This document shows, piece by piece, positions 47,821-60,961 of a DNA stretch of 64,000 nt (position 1 is the stretch's first letter; every line of letters starts with the position of its first letter). Source of the stretch: Apostichopus japonicus (Eukaryota; Echinodermata; Holothuroidea; Aspidochirotida; Stichopodidae); contig NC_092583.1 in NCBI RefSeq assembly GCF_037975245.1, positions 10,828,264-10,892,263 on the forward strand, written 5' to 3'. The position numbers and the translations under genes are program-made. The notes beneath the pieces are model-generated. The model worked only from the letters and a program-made list of their open reading frames with translations, was not told the origin of the DNA and searched no databases.

Positions 47821-49892
47821 GTCAGAAATGTTTCAAACCATCCGAATATTACTAGAAATTAATTTAAGCTATTAAAAGTCCTCTGTTAATCCCAGTCCAC
47901 CAGATTCTGTTTTATTGATCAAATGGCAATGTTGGATGAAAATGAAGATTACTTTCGTTTTGCCGCAATAAATCGGAGCTTTCGCAATTTCACTAGAAAC
48001 TATGTTAAAAAGATGCTATTAGTTGATAATTATCCAAACCATTGAACGACAAAAACAACTTTCGCCTCGTTGGCTACATGCAAATTAAGGTAAGCCTATA
48101 CCAACGTCTGCTCAGAGGTTGCTTCAGACTAGTTAGCTACATTTGTTGACCTTAGAAAGGCATATCAAAATCGTTACAATTTTTTCTTCTTCAAAAGACG
48201 TCATGACTCAATGATTTACTATAAGCAATATAGACCACACAATGGAGTGAATGTTCCCATACAGAAACAACAACTATAACTTTAATGATTTTTTTCTAAT
48301 CTACAGAGAATAGATACTATTAGCAAATTAATGCTATAAATTAAATTATTAATAATGAAACTAAGACAAAGGAACATTAATGAGTGAATTATTTCGCCCA
48401 AAACCATTCTCACATTGGTATTATTTTCAATACGTGTTCCTTTTACTTCGTTATTTTAAATGAAACTTGATTACTAATGACTGATATTATGACGGATTTG
48501 TAGCAATTACATAACTCAGTCAGTTATGTCAGTTATGAAAACTCGTATAATAATGACTATAAAAACATTTGTTAATAAACAGAATCCCTTCGCAATAAAA
48601 TAATAAGTAAAAGTATTAAAGCAGTATAGTCATGACTTCATTAAATATCTAAATGTACGTTATGTACATTATGTACATATTACACAAGAAATATGTTTGA
48701 TCTTAAATAACTTAAATAACTTAAATCGAATCAAATTAACGAAGATCAAATAGAACCACCCGGGAGAGGGTCATACTTATTAATTCCTCTGAGACAGAAA
48801 ACAAGACATCTATATCTTTCTTCACAAATAAAACCACTAAAACCCAAATATTTCGAATATTATGCAACATATCGAAACTGTCAAAGTTATCAGTTGGAAT
48901 TGGAATCCAAACCCACAGTGCATGCGCAATATTGTCATAACTCTGAATTTCTTAGTGTAAATATGTTATATTATCTTAACTTTAAAAAGAAAACCATACC
49001 ACAGGTAGAAATAACAAACCTATATATATTAAACGAAATACATAATTATTTCAAGTTTCATGAAATAAGGGGAATCCACTTTTCATAATTTACCAATAAC
49101 CATCTATCAAAATCGTTAGATAAACTCCATTTATCTGCAAGTAATAGGTCATCGCACCAAATTGGCAACCCCCGAAAGCAATGCATTGTTTTGGTGTCTT
49201 AATTGGTGATTGTGTTTAATATATATTAAGTTCTAATGAAAATTCACACCTTTCCAATACTTTGTTATTTATAACTTGGATAAAGAGCTTGATCGGTGAA
49301 CGTATTAAAATTAACTTATAACCCCCTTTTTTGTGGTTTGTTTGAATATTTTACGGGTTGAGATAAGCAGGGCTGATTCTGAAATATTTCAACAAAAAGG
49401 AAATTTCTTCGTGTACCACTTATACAAGACAAGTATCCTTCTCAATGAAATTGGTAGTGAGGCAAACATAATTAGGGGAAAATTCTCTCTAATAAGAATT
49501 AGGAACAAGTCTGTGTAAATAAAATATTTTCTCATTATTTCACAGGCATATGAACTTTCCACCTGCTTTTCTCTCCATTGTTGTTCATCATATAAAAACC
49601 CCGATTGATATTATACGAGAAAGCCGCTGATATCTACACTGACCGGTTAACTGTATCGTTCTGAGTGAAGAAGAGACCTTAATAACCAACGACTGGGGAC
49701 CAGAGTCCATAATAGTGACGCATATACTATCATGTCATATGAGTGGCCTTTCTGGATACATCTCAACTGCTCACAACTTCGAAACGCTCCAGTAATAATA
49801 TATAATTTTTGTCGCCACAGACTCCATTGTGTAGATTTGCAAAAATTAATGGAACATTTCCGTCAACATATTTCCTTATAATTTAGAAGCTT
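47821..49892. other. AT-rich sequence without recognised genes
   Basis: Short ORFs (for example at 48,894 and 49,333) have no domain I recognise. Tiny tandem motifs lie near 48,655 (TACGTTATGTACATTATG) and 48,715 (TTAAATAACTTAAATAAC). Confidence 0.4.
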
Positions 49893-50345
49893 TTGGTTAA
49901 ATATACACCCCTGCAGTTTTTCAACCGGCAGCTCTTCTTGTTAGTTATCTTTCACCACATGTTGTCGTCTACGATCTCAATATTCAGTGTTTTACTGTAC
50001 GGAAACAGCTCCCCCACACCGGTATTAAACTACCCTGTAACATTCACTTGCATTGTTATATCAATGCCTTTTCAAGTGTGATGTGAATTTAGTCACTAAT
50101 GCGTCGTAGACTATATGCTATCGCGAGCTGAAGAAATTGGTTTCTTGTTCGCCAAATTAGATATACGAACCTCTCCTGGATGATTGCTCTAGCACGTTAC
50201 CAATCATTTCTGTAAGTTAACATTTGCGTATGACGCTGTGATAAATCCAGCCCTTGACGTTAGCCAGAATACTAGCATTTATTGTGCATTTGTAACATTA
50301 TATTGACTTTACATGTGACTTCTCCTTCAACACAACTATTAAAAG
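49893..50345 (+). pseudogene. Decayed Ig-domain receptor relic
   Basis: Preceded by an acceptor-like tract ending CCCCTGCAG. It reads a hydrophobic leader (LFLLVIFHHMLSS), then TISIFSVLLYGNSSPTPVL and the B-strand motif PVTFTCIV, and stops at 50,081. After a gap, a frame containing DVSQNTSIYCAFVTLY (about 50,260-50,310) aligns with the F-strand region of the array genes (NQTFFCKVTLVDFTTSTN), including the following GACTTTAC bases. Stops interrupt it. This suggests an old, dead member of the same family 13 kb beyond the array. Confidence 0.4.
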
Positions 50346-52300
50346 ATCAGATGGATGGATAGGAAAGATCTCCTTATGGTATCTAGTCGTACAAAGAAGT
50401 CCTCAAAAAGAGTTTTCGATTTAATCATTATCTCCCTCATTTCATCTAAGATTAAGACCGTTTGAAATCCAAAGAGAGCTGGCCCACTATTTAGTTGTTA
50501 ATAATAACACACATATTGCAGTAATGTTTGTTGCCTCGGTTACAAAACCACGTTTGTCAACAAATAGCACCGGGTTGATTATAACTTATTTATTTGTAAT
50601 TAAAGAAAGGCTTCACAGACACCTTTCCTCCTGATGAATTATAAATTTCTTCCACACTTGTCTATATGGAAACTATGTATTATCTCCCGTGGACAAACAT
50701 CCCATACTTATCAAATTATTACAGCCCGGGAATCATCACATCCAAAGAAGTCTTTATATGAAATGATTATCAGCAAACACTTTGATCTTCTTCGGCATGA
50801 AGTCGAGTACACTTGTAATAGTTTTTTTCTGTCTCTTTCCTTTTGGGTTTGTTGTTATTATTGACCAATACATAAGCATAAAGCGGCTTTCTTACAGTTC
50901 ATATTTCTCTAGACATTGCATGAATACATAATTGATATGCGTTCATTTTGCTATTGTCTATTTATAAATACCTTGTAAACTACAAATATAATAACTTGAT
51001 CGATATATGTTTAATTGATATCATAATATTGTAAGGATCGTTTTTTGAGAATTAAAATATTCAAGGAGTGGCTATTTGTTTCGGTCAAGGGTTAATTCAT
51101 GCAGGATGTTCGCACAGCTTGCAGTAGCAATGGGTATATAAGGGTTAAATGGTGGAGCATGAGGTTGAGTTGGCCCGCCACGTCAACAAAGTTCCTTAAT
51201 TGATTTCGCAGATCAGATTCTATTGGAAGCCGTTGTTTGAGTTGGTCACTATTACCAAGGCACTGAAACAACTCTTCATCTTTACCTTGTGCAGTACCCT
51301 TTGTATCATTCCAATTTTAATGGCAGTTACAAAGTAACTTGTTTAAATTGGATTTGTGTTTACTATATTGTTGCAAGTGAACGTAAAGCGAGATGTGGAC
51401 AAAAAAAAAAAGGTCTAATTTGTTAACAAACAATATCGAATTGCCATAATTGCGAAATGTGCCACTAAAATAGACTACACAGAGGCAGGTATCAGAAAGC
51501 AGTAAATATAATCTGCCTGATTCAATTATATGACGTGCGGTTTAAAATCTGTAAAGATTTAACTGCCGGAGATATTGCTGGCCATCGCTTTAAATAATTA
51601 ACAAATCATCGTTACAGCCAGTTTATCTTCCTCTCCGCTCACGGATGCTCTATGCTTGCTCCACTAGTGCCCCACTCTTGTCCCTTTGTTGCATCTAAAT
51701 GAGATGAGCATATCAATCAAATTTGGGGCAAATATATCTAGTGTTTGTTTGTTTGGATCGAATGTGAGAACCTTAAAAAATACTCATTCGGAATGACTAA
51801 ATTAAAACCTAAATATAATCTGTGATGCCGATTTATCCTGGCATCAAATCAAGTTGTTTTCAAAACCAACGAACAGCACAAATAAACCTCATTTCTTAAT
51901 TTACAAATCAGAATTACCAAAAATCCACGAAAGAGGCCACTCGGACCGTCGGTCGCAGCTGTAAGAAATATAGAATATATAGACTTTGTAGAGTGCAAAT
52001 ATTAGTTACCCCCCCCTCTCTACCCCATTAAAACATACTTCCTTTTTTTGTCTGAGACTGCTTGTGCCTCTGATTAACATTCCTCTGTGATAGAATTTCT
52101 TTCCTTTTTTGTAGCGATCAGAGATTGTCATATATCATTTACTTCAAGGCAATGAATCCAAAAGGCGTTGTGGCCGTCAGTTCTTGGAAGCCGATCCACA
52201 TATTGGGGGTTTTGGGTGCGCCCCTCAGAAAAAGATGTGGGCGTAAAATGGCTGAATGATGCATTCTGAAATTTATTTAAACAACATACATTAGAAAAGG
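50346..52300. other. Gene-poor sequence
   Basis: An ORF at 50,634-50,864 has a W...YTC spacing that could be a worn Ig domain, but the match is weak. A TATATAAGG word lies at 51,135 with no initiator or first exon that I could place. Otherwise nothing. Confidence 0.35.
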
Positions 52301-52305
52301 GTCTT

Positions 52306-52579
52306 TGTCCCATGAGCTAATCAAACACATCACTTGTCAATCACTAAATAAGGTGCGAAGGGAGGCCATGATGAAAGAAGTGGGACCTAAAGGATTCATT
52401 TCAGTGGCTGCAAAGGATTCTACAACTGGGTCTGGTCTCTTTAGTGAGTATCTGGGGGACCTTTTGAGGGAAAGAACAATGCTACAGCTACAGCGACATC
52501 AGGGGGGGGGGGGTATACCCTTACTTTTCTATATATGGGTGCAATTGACGGTTCATTTAATCATAAAGCTGGATCTTTG
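52306..52579 (+). repeat. Direct duplication, copy 1
   Basis: Starts GTCCCATGAGCTAATCAAAC and ends AAGCTGGATCTTTGA. Similar to the next 223 bases but carries about 50 extra bases after CATCAC. Contains a G run near 52,501. The product of its ORF is not recognised. Confidence 0.8.
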
Positions 52580-52583
52580 AATA

Positions 52584-52806
52584 TGTCCCATGAGCTAATC
52601 AAACACATCACCTGTCAGATTCATTTCAGTGGCTGCAAGGGGTCCTACAACTGGGACTGGTCTCTTTAGTGAGTATCTGGGGGACCTTTTGAGGGAAAGA
52701 ACAATGGATGCTACAGCTACAGCGATATCAGGGGGGGGGGGTATGCCCTTACTTTTCTATATATGGGTGCAATTGACGGTTCATTTAATCATAAAGCTGG
52801 ATCTTT
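52584..52806 (+). repeat. Direct duplication, copy 2
   Basis: Same phrase as copy 1, lacking its internal 50-base segment and with 4 extra bases (ATGG) before CTACAG. Confidence 0.8.
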
Positions 52807-54500
52807 TGAATATGCAAAGTGATCGGCAGACAATATAATTGATCATTGGTTTTGTAATAGTTTCATATATCCTCTGTCTCTTAGAGATGTGGAGAATATA
52901 CCAAAGCTGTATATGATAAACTACTCGAAATGAGAACGTTAACCGCAGGGCGTAAGGTTTACGTAACCGCATATATTCTGCAGCTTTTATTACAGTCCTA
53001 CTGACCCACCTCATCTGGTAGGTAAAGCGTTCGTATACAGCAATTGCTATATCATTGTGGTGAAGAACTATCCTTGTACACGTGGGTATGCAAAAGAAAT
53101 GTGATCCTTGTGGAGAGGAAGGGTTTACTTTGGGAAAGACTATACGGTTCCTTTTGTGTACTACGTCATTGCACAACCCAACCACATGCAATGTTGGGAG
53201 CTTACTCAAGTCAACTGAAGTGAGCCAGAGGTACTGGAGAAATAAATACATGGGGGGGGGGGGCGAGTAACAAATTTATAGAGTAAAGATTTTATTCAAC
53301 CCCACTTCACACCAACCATCCCCCTTTTATTCTGTGAAGGCTTAAACATTATTTATAAGAAAGTGGCAAACTAGTGAAATAGTATCTTAAAAACAAGTTG
53401 AAAGCGAAACAGGGCCAAAGAATAATAAATCACGACCAGCTCCATCAAAGGCACCGAGAACCAGGTTGGGGCCTGGAGATAACTACTATATGTCACGAAG
53501 CCTCATTTTAATTAATTTTCTCAAGTATAGTATGTAAATCAGAATACATTATTTCTTATCCCATACTTTTCCGGGCCTCCAAACCGATCAGGGCCCGAGC
53601 ATGTAGCGCCTGGACCCCTTCTCGTCCGGCCTGGCTACTTCAAACTCAGACAATGGTTTTGGATTACAATCGGGTTCTGATTGTACATTTTAAGATGCAT
53701 ACATGACCAATATGTGCTCAATCTATGAACAAAATTATGTTCAACACACGCCCAATGCGTACATGATCAACACATGCTCCATAATATGATAAAGCTAAAA
53801 TGGTTGGGTGGGTCGAGGTCATAAAATGATAAAGCCATCGGTGGTTCAGTCGCATCACCCGAAGCTGTTTATATAATAAAGAAAAGCCTTGATATATAAG
53901 GATATAATAGAATGTATTACTACATCAATTCTAAAACACAGTCGCATGCTTCCTGCAGTTCTTACGTACTATAAACCAACCCAAATGTCGTCAAAAAGAT
54001 TACGTGAAAAAAGAAAGGTAAATACATGCCATCAAATGTTATGCCAGCCCTGCATGCTGTATTTGCTCAACGAGATTTCAAGAAGGAAAAGAACAACGGT
54101 TGACTTTGTGTGTAGAAGACCTCGTATATAGTCATTCACTTCCTGAAATCTGAATACGGTTCAAATAAAGCTACAGATGTTTATTTGAAAAGATATAATT
54201 AAAATAAAGTACAAAAACAACACACAAACGTTTATACCAGCTCTGACCTATCATATCAAGTAGATCTTCAAGAAGGAAGACAAAACGAGTCTTAGTTAGG
54301 TTAAGATTTGTGTGTTAGCAATATACCAGCTAAAGTAATATAACATTACATAGAAAATGGATAAAAGGGATATTTGATCAGACCTTCAAGACGTTTACTT
54401 TGGTTTTGTGAATAATAATGTAAAGTTAATAGATTCTTAATAGAAATAGGCGGTGACTATCATATGTAACATATGTCATATCTACATTTTGATTTATTCC
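52807..54500. other. Sequence without recognised genes
   Basis: Short plus-strand reading frames between 52,886 and 53,230 look protein-like but are broken and match no family I know. A 12-base G run lies at 53,254. Nothing else stands out. Confidence 0.35.
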
Positions 54501-54506
54501 CAAGCT

Positions 54507-55512
<1,006 letters not shown>

Positions 55513-55514
<2 letters not shown>

Positions 55515-55538
55515 ACATTATATATATATATATATTAC

Positions 55539-55603
<65 letters not shown>

Positions 55604-55643
55604 TTTAAATATATATATATATATATATATAAATATAAACGTC

Positions 55644-55740
<97 letters not shown>

Positions 55741-55766
55741 GTATATATATATGTATATATATATAC
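55513..55766. repeat. (AT)n-rich microsatellite
   Basis: Alternating TA runs with a few interruptions (AGATTTAAAT, AACGTC), directly joined to the tetranucleotide array. Confidence 0.9.
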
Positions 55767-56624
55767 GGTTAGACATACGGTAGCGGCAGGAACTGATTGG
55801 GATTGATGAATTGAGTCCATTTGTTGGATTAGAATAGTAATTGACATCTGATATTTTAACTTTGATGATCCGCCAAAATCCATGGTCTTTTCATGATGCA
55901 TACACAATTAGAGAGACGGTAACATACATATTTGACCCTCATGATAAGTACACATCGTGTTATCGCGGTATGTCATGTGATCTCACCCACTACTGCGCAA
56001 TAACAGTCCAAAATCGACAGACAAATTTTAAAATATTTTTTTTAAATTTGTTATTGCAATGCAATTGCAAATATGGTTATATTTGCAAAACATATTTTCA
56101 TAATCGTATAATCATATGTTTGGGATATTTGCCAATCTAATTTGACGTGCAAACTTTGCTTTGTTGACGACACAGGTTATAAATAGATTTGGTAATCGTA
56201 GATGTATATTAAAAAACAAGCATACGTTACAGAACTTACAGAACCTTACTGCGTAGTACACTTTGGAATTAAGCAAATTGTGACATTCCTTTGCCTAGAA
56301 ATTACAACTCTTTTTATTTGAGGTAAGTTTATACATTTAAATAAAGATTAAATAAAATTAGCAACAAAAGGTAATTATTAAATAGTTTGAGGAGTGGATA
56401 AATTAATATTTTCATTCCATATATTAGGAAAAGGGGAAAATAGTCCTGCTTAAATTTTAAGAATTGAACAAGAATTGGAAGAAGCTAAAAGGCAGTATAA
56501 CAAAACACACAAATTATGCACTTATTTATCGATGTAAATATTTTCGATGGCCAATATAAAGACTCACTTTTGTATGTCAACTACAAACGTTTGCCTCCAT
56601 TTAATTGTTGAATATCACTTTATA
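55767..56624. other. AT-rich sequence without recognised genes
   Basis: Only short, low-complexity ORFs. Confidence 0.4.
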
Positions 56625-57778
56625 GTAACAGGAATGATGCATTAAACCGACATATTAACAATCTTCAAAGTTATAATAAGTGAATCCTATGCATTATAAA
56701 TAGTATGCTAGTAACAGGAATGATGCATTAAACCGACATATTAACAATCTTCAAAGTTATAATAAGTGAATCCTATGCATTATAAATAGTATGCTAGTAA
56801 CAGGAATGATGCATGAAACCGACATATTAACAATCTTCAAAGTTATAATAAGTGAATCCTATGCATTATAAATAGTATGCTAGTAATAGGAATGATGCAT
56901 GAAACCGACATATTAACAATCATCAAAGTTATAATAAGTGAATCCTATGCATTATAAATAGTATGCTAGTAACAGGAATGATGCATTAAACCGACATATT
57001 AACAATCTTCAAAGTTATAATAAGTGAATCCTATGCATTATAAATAGTATGCTAGTAACAGGAATGATGCATTAAACCGACATATTAACAATCTTCAAAG
57101 TTATAATAAGTGAACCCTATGCATTATAAATAGTATGCTAGTAATAGGAATGATGCATGAAACCGACATATTAACAATCATCAAAGTTATAATAAGTGAA
57201 TCCTATGCATTATAAATAGTATGCTAGTAATAGGAATGATGCATGAAACCGACATATTAACAATCATCAAAGTTATAATTATTCAATCTTATGAATTCTT
57301 TATAGTTGGCTACAGTAATAGGAATGATGCATGAAACCGACATTTTAACAATCTTCAAAGTTATAATAAGTGAATCCTATGCATTATAAATAGTATGCTA
57401 GTAATAGGAATGATGTATGAAACCGACATATTAACAATCATCAAAGTTATAATTAGTGAATCTTATGAATTTTAAATAGTAAGCTATAGTAACAGAATGA
57501 TGCATTAAACCGACATATTAACAATCTTCAAAGTTATAATTAGTGAATCTTATGAATTCTAAATAGTAGGCTAAAGTAATAGGAATGATGCATGAAACCG
57601 ACATATAAACAATCATCAAAGTTAAAATTAGTAAATCCTATGCATTATAAATAGTATGCTGGTAATAGGAATGATGTATGAAAGCGACATTTTAACAATC
57701 ATCAAAATTATAATTATTTAATCTTATGAATTCCAAATAGTAGGCTATAGTAATAAGAATGATGTATTAAATCATTTA
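56625..57778. repeat. 86-bp minisatellite, about 13 copies
   Basis: Units start GTAACAGGAATGATGCATTA or GTAATAGGAATGATGCATGA and are exactly 86 bases apart in the first eight (56,625, 56,711, 56,797, 56,883, 56,969, 57,055, 57,141, 57,227). Later copies drift in length and sequence. Linked variants (AACAGG with CATTAAACC and CTTC; AATAGG with CATGAAACC and CATC) define two main unit types. No coding potential. Confidence 0.95.
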
Positions 57779-59318
57779 TAAAAATTACTTTGAATTTAAT
57801 TTTTTAATCATAGAGGGACACAGAGAGTGGAGGAGGGGGGGGGGGGGCGGGTAAAGGAGAAACATTGTATTCCACTATATGAACAGTATATAACCATCCT
57901 TGGTAACGATGACTTATTAAACCTAAATTTGATAGGCAACCAGGTGGTATAATATAGTCTTCACCAATAAGGTAAAATGAAATGTGTAATAAACTCCAAA
58001 TGATTGTAAATGAAGAAAAACAACAAAATATTTTAACATTCAATTCCTGAGACAAGAATATTTGACGTAGGTACTAAAGGGCTTACTGGCATAAGCAAAA
58101 TCGGTATGCAGCTGCATCCATCTGTTCGTCAGATACCTATATGTGAATACTACACGGTTTGATTGAAGTTACACCAGGTGTTTTCAAGTTGTATTGTTCC
58201 ATAATATCAGTATCCATTTAAGTTAAGGACGGTCCCAATAGTTATGTATTTTTACTGTAAGCAACACGTATTAGGTGAGACTTATTGTGCAAACATACAC
58301 TACCAACACAGTAGATATTTAGATAGGACAGCAGCTATATAGATGTTTCGTTCAGTGAATTCAAACATTCACTGATCAGTGATTAACAATTTACACGAGG
58401 TTCTCAAATTGCAGTGTGGTTTTAAGGGCCCTCAAATTTCCCACCACATATACTACAAACAATTTGAAATATATTGCCAAACGTCATATTTATTATTATT
58501 TATTATTATTTCTAGTGAATTCAATGAAATGGCACCCGAATATCTCTTCTCCCTACTTTTGGTGAAATCATTTACTTGACGGATTAAAATCATCGTATTG
58601 TATAGACTAAAATTAATACACTGTGTCAAGTGTGCCCTCCTATCGTTGTTTTGCCCATGAAAGATCATAATCTAAGTCCCCATTAAATCTGAATGATGTG
58701 ACCACTTCAACCTGCCACCACCACCAGCTTCCATCCTCGCCACACACAAACAAACAACTCCCACCCCCTCCCATTCACATACACGACAAAACTTGTTTTC
58801 TATTTAATTAGCTATACAAGCGATGCCATTTACCTTTCTTCTACAACTCTCTATCTGTACAACCCATGACTATTGGTCACTATTGTTGGTAACTGGTGAC
58901 AGAAATTTCTTTTGTACCATATCGCCACTTGTCAGGCTTAGACATGGACACACACAGAGACCCCCCCCCGCCCCACCCCAAGCACACACAAACATACGCG
59001 CAGATTCACCGTTCCTTATCTGTCTTTAGAAACACTTGTTGTATACTAGTAATATCTTCTTTGCTTTTATGTAAAATTTTGCGGTTTTCTACTTGACAAA
59101 TTAATATGCCTGATGTATGTTTGTTTCAATATGACATGGATAATGTTTTTCATATTTATCGCTTGATCTGCATTGATTAATCAGTAGAATTAATTATAAT
59201 TATTTGTAGACATTTCACCTTTCCAATTTCTTGGTACCGACTCTTTATCCCTTATTCGGATTCCACTTTTGATCTATTATTGGTCTACAGGTTGACATAC
59301 TATTCGACAAAACCAATC
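57779..59318. other. Sequence without recognised genes
   Basis: G run near 57,835, C-rich CACCACCACC/ACACACAAAC patches near 58,720-58,780 and 58,965-58,990. ORFs here are short and low in complexity. Confidence 0.4.
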
Positions 59319-59379
59319 ATGAAACTGTACGCGTTCTTATGGATCACACTGACTGGCTGCTATGCGAGTGAGTTCATCA
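59319..59379 (+). CDS. Candidate signal-peptide exon of a secreted or membrane protein
   Basis: ATG at 59,319 (A at -3) opens MKLYAFLWITLTGCYASEFI, a textbook signal peptide with a likely cut after YA. It runs straight into a consensus donor, ATCA|GTAAGT (59,380-59,385), leaving phase 1. The next exon is uncertain. Phase-compatible acceptors lie before 60,840, 61,492, 62,188 and 63,351. The first would give a 60-residue product with CEGC and QC cysteines. Partial gene; family unknown. Confidence 0.4.
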
Positions 59380-60350
59380 GTAAGTATTCACTCAATCCTC
59401 TATATTAATCTCAATAATAATCAGCAGTTATTTTTACGACGCTTAAGCGACCACAACTGTGGGAGAAACCCGCAAGGGTTTATGGATTACAACTTGCACA
59501 TCGTATGTATGTAATGGTTACATAAATACCGTCTTTCTCACGTATGCTATGCGGAACATGGAGGGATGGAAGTGAAAAGGGAGGGGTGGGGTGGGGTGGG
59601 GTTGGGAATGGTGGATGATGTTGTTCACTTTCACTAGGGTATGCCTTGCTAACATTCTCATCCTTTTAAATGGTTGTAAGAAGTAGTTAATCCATGGAGT
59701 TGCAGGCCACAGTTGGGTATATGAACACTTCAATCTGGGGACACATCGATTGTCATACACTCAACAATCAAGGTTGAGGTTTAAGAACTAGGAGTAGTTC
59801 GCCACATTCTTTCTTACACGCCTTCGACGTTTTATTGTTATGTAAACGTTCATACTCCAATATCGTAAATGGGTTTGAGGGTTTCGGTCATTTTGGTGTA
59901 CGTGTCATGACCAAATAGCTGTTTTTTTTTTTATATTAACGTTTCACGTCTAACCAATGGTTTTGCAACTATATTGTCTTAATAACGTATGCCCTACATT
60001 ATAAGCCCTTGCTCACATCAAGTGTGAAGTCCATCGGTATTATGGTTTATCATCAAATCTAAAGTTTTTCGCCCCCACTGAGCTCAAATTGACTTTTGAC
60101 CTGGTTTGATCATGTGACTTTTGGTTGACCTGATATCTTTCATGTGTTTTGGCAATTTGTTATTTCGGTATATGCGTACTGGCCGAACTGCTTATATTTA
60201 ACCTTTGACGTATTGATGTCATTAATCACTGAGGCACTACATTCTATACACATTCACTCAACTATTATGTTTGAATTACTACGTGGAACACTTTAGATCA
60301 CCTAAACTTCTTTTTGGTTTGGATGACAATAGAAACCTATGTAGCCATGA
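59380..60350. other. Presumed intron or intergenic sequence
   Basis: GGGGTGG-rich patch near 59,580-59,610. The phrase GAGGGTTTCGGTCATTTTGG (59,877) recurs in altered form near 60,846 and 60,961, suggesting an old repeat family. Confidence 0.35.
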
Positions 60351-60805
60351 TGGCGTGTGTGTATGTGCCCGTGTTTGTGTGTATGTGTCTGTGACGGCCA
60401 TCTTGTCAACAACGATATCTCAAGATAGGAAGCATGATTACTGTTTACACTTAACCTGATTATGCATCGTATTTAGAAAAAGCCTATGGTTTTCGTGGTG
60501 GTCAATGGTCACCTGAGGTCACCAGAAGACATTGTCAACACATTGTCTTAATTGAGGAAAATGGGACACTTTACATGCTAAGCATGTGAATGAGTTATGT
60601 GGAATAGAACTCAATTGTTTTTGGTAGAGGTGTGTATTGCTATGTGCAGTAGACTGACATGTGTGTATCATGCCACAGTGTAATTGTATCAAAATAGTGG
60701 TTTAGGAAATTTATATTATAAGGGTTATTTCTGGTGAACAAGCACAACTCTTGTAGAATAAAGTCATCGAAACCTCAGTGCATTTTGCATTCCGGTTTTA
60801 AATTA
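60351..60805. repeat. Short copy of the 40-kb AGGTCA-rich repeat
   Basis: Shares the GTGTGT head, ATATCTCAAGATAGGAAGC, AGTAGACTGACATGTGTG and the tail CATCGAAACCTCAGTGC ... TGCATTCCGG with 40,022-42,332, but most of the body is deleted. Confidence 0.7.
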
Positions 60806-60839
60806 ATGCCTAAGCTGTAAACTATCTGACATTTTACAG

Positions 60840-60961
60840 GGTGCGAGGGTTGCGGCCATTTATCAATGTACGGAGGCATTACACAATGTGCTGATACATA
60901 TCCACCAAGTTTAAATGATAAACGTTATGACCCAAATCCTCTTTTTCTGAATTTAACTTGA
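60840..60961 (+). CDS. Possible second exon joined to 59,319-59,379
   Basis: After an acceptor (GACATTTTACAG) the phase-1 frame reads CEGCGHLSMYGGITQC and on to a TGA at 60,959-60,961; 39 full codons plus one split. Three cysteines, no recognised family. Part of it resembles a local repeat phrase (see 59,877 and 60,961), which lowers the case. Confidence 0.2.

Noticed and set aside
56625-57778. CRISPR-like array
   Set aside because: The whole 86-base unit is repeated with no unique spacers, and the setting is animal nuclear DNA.
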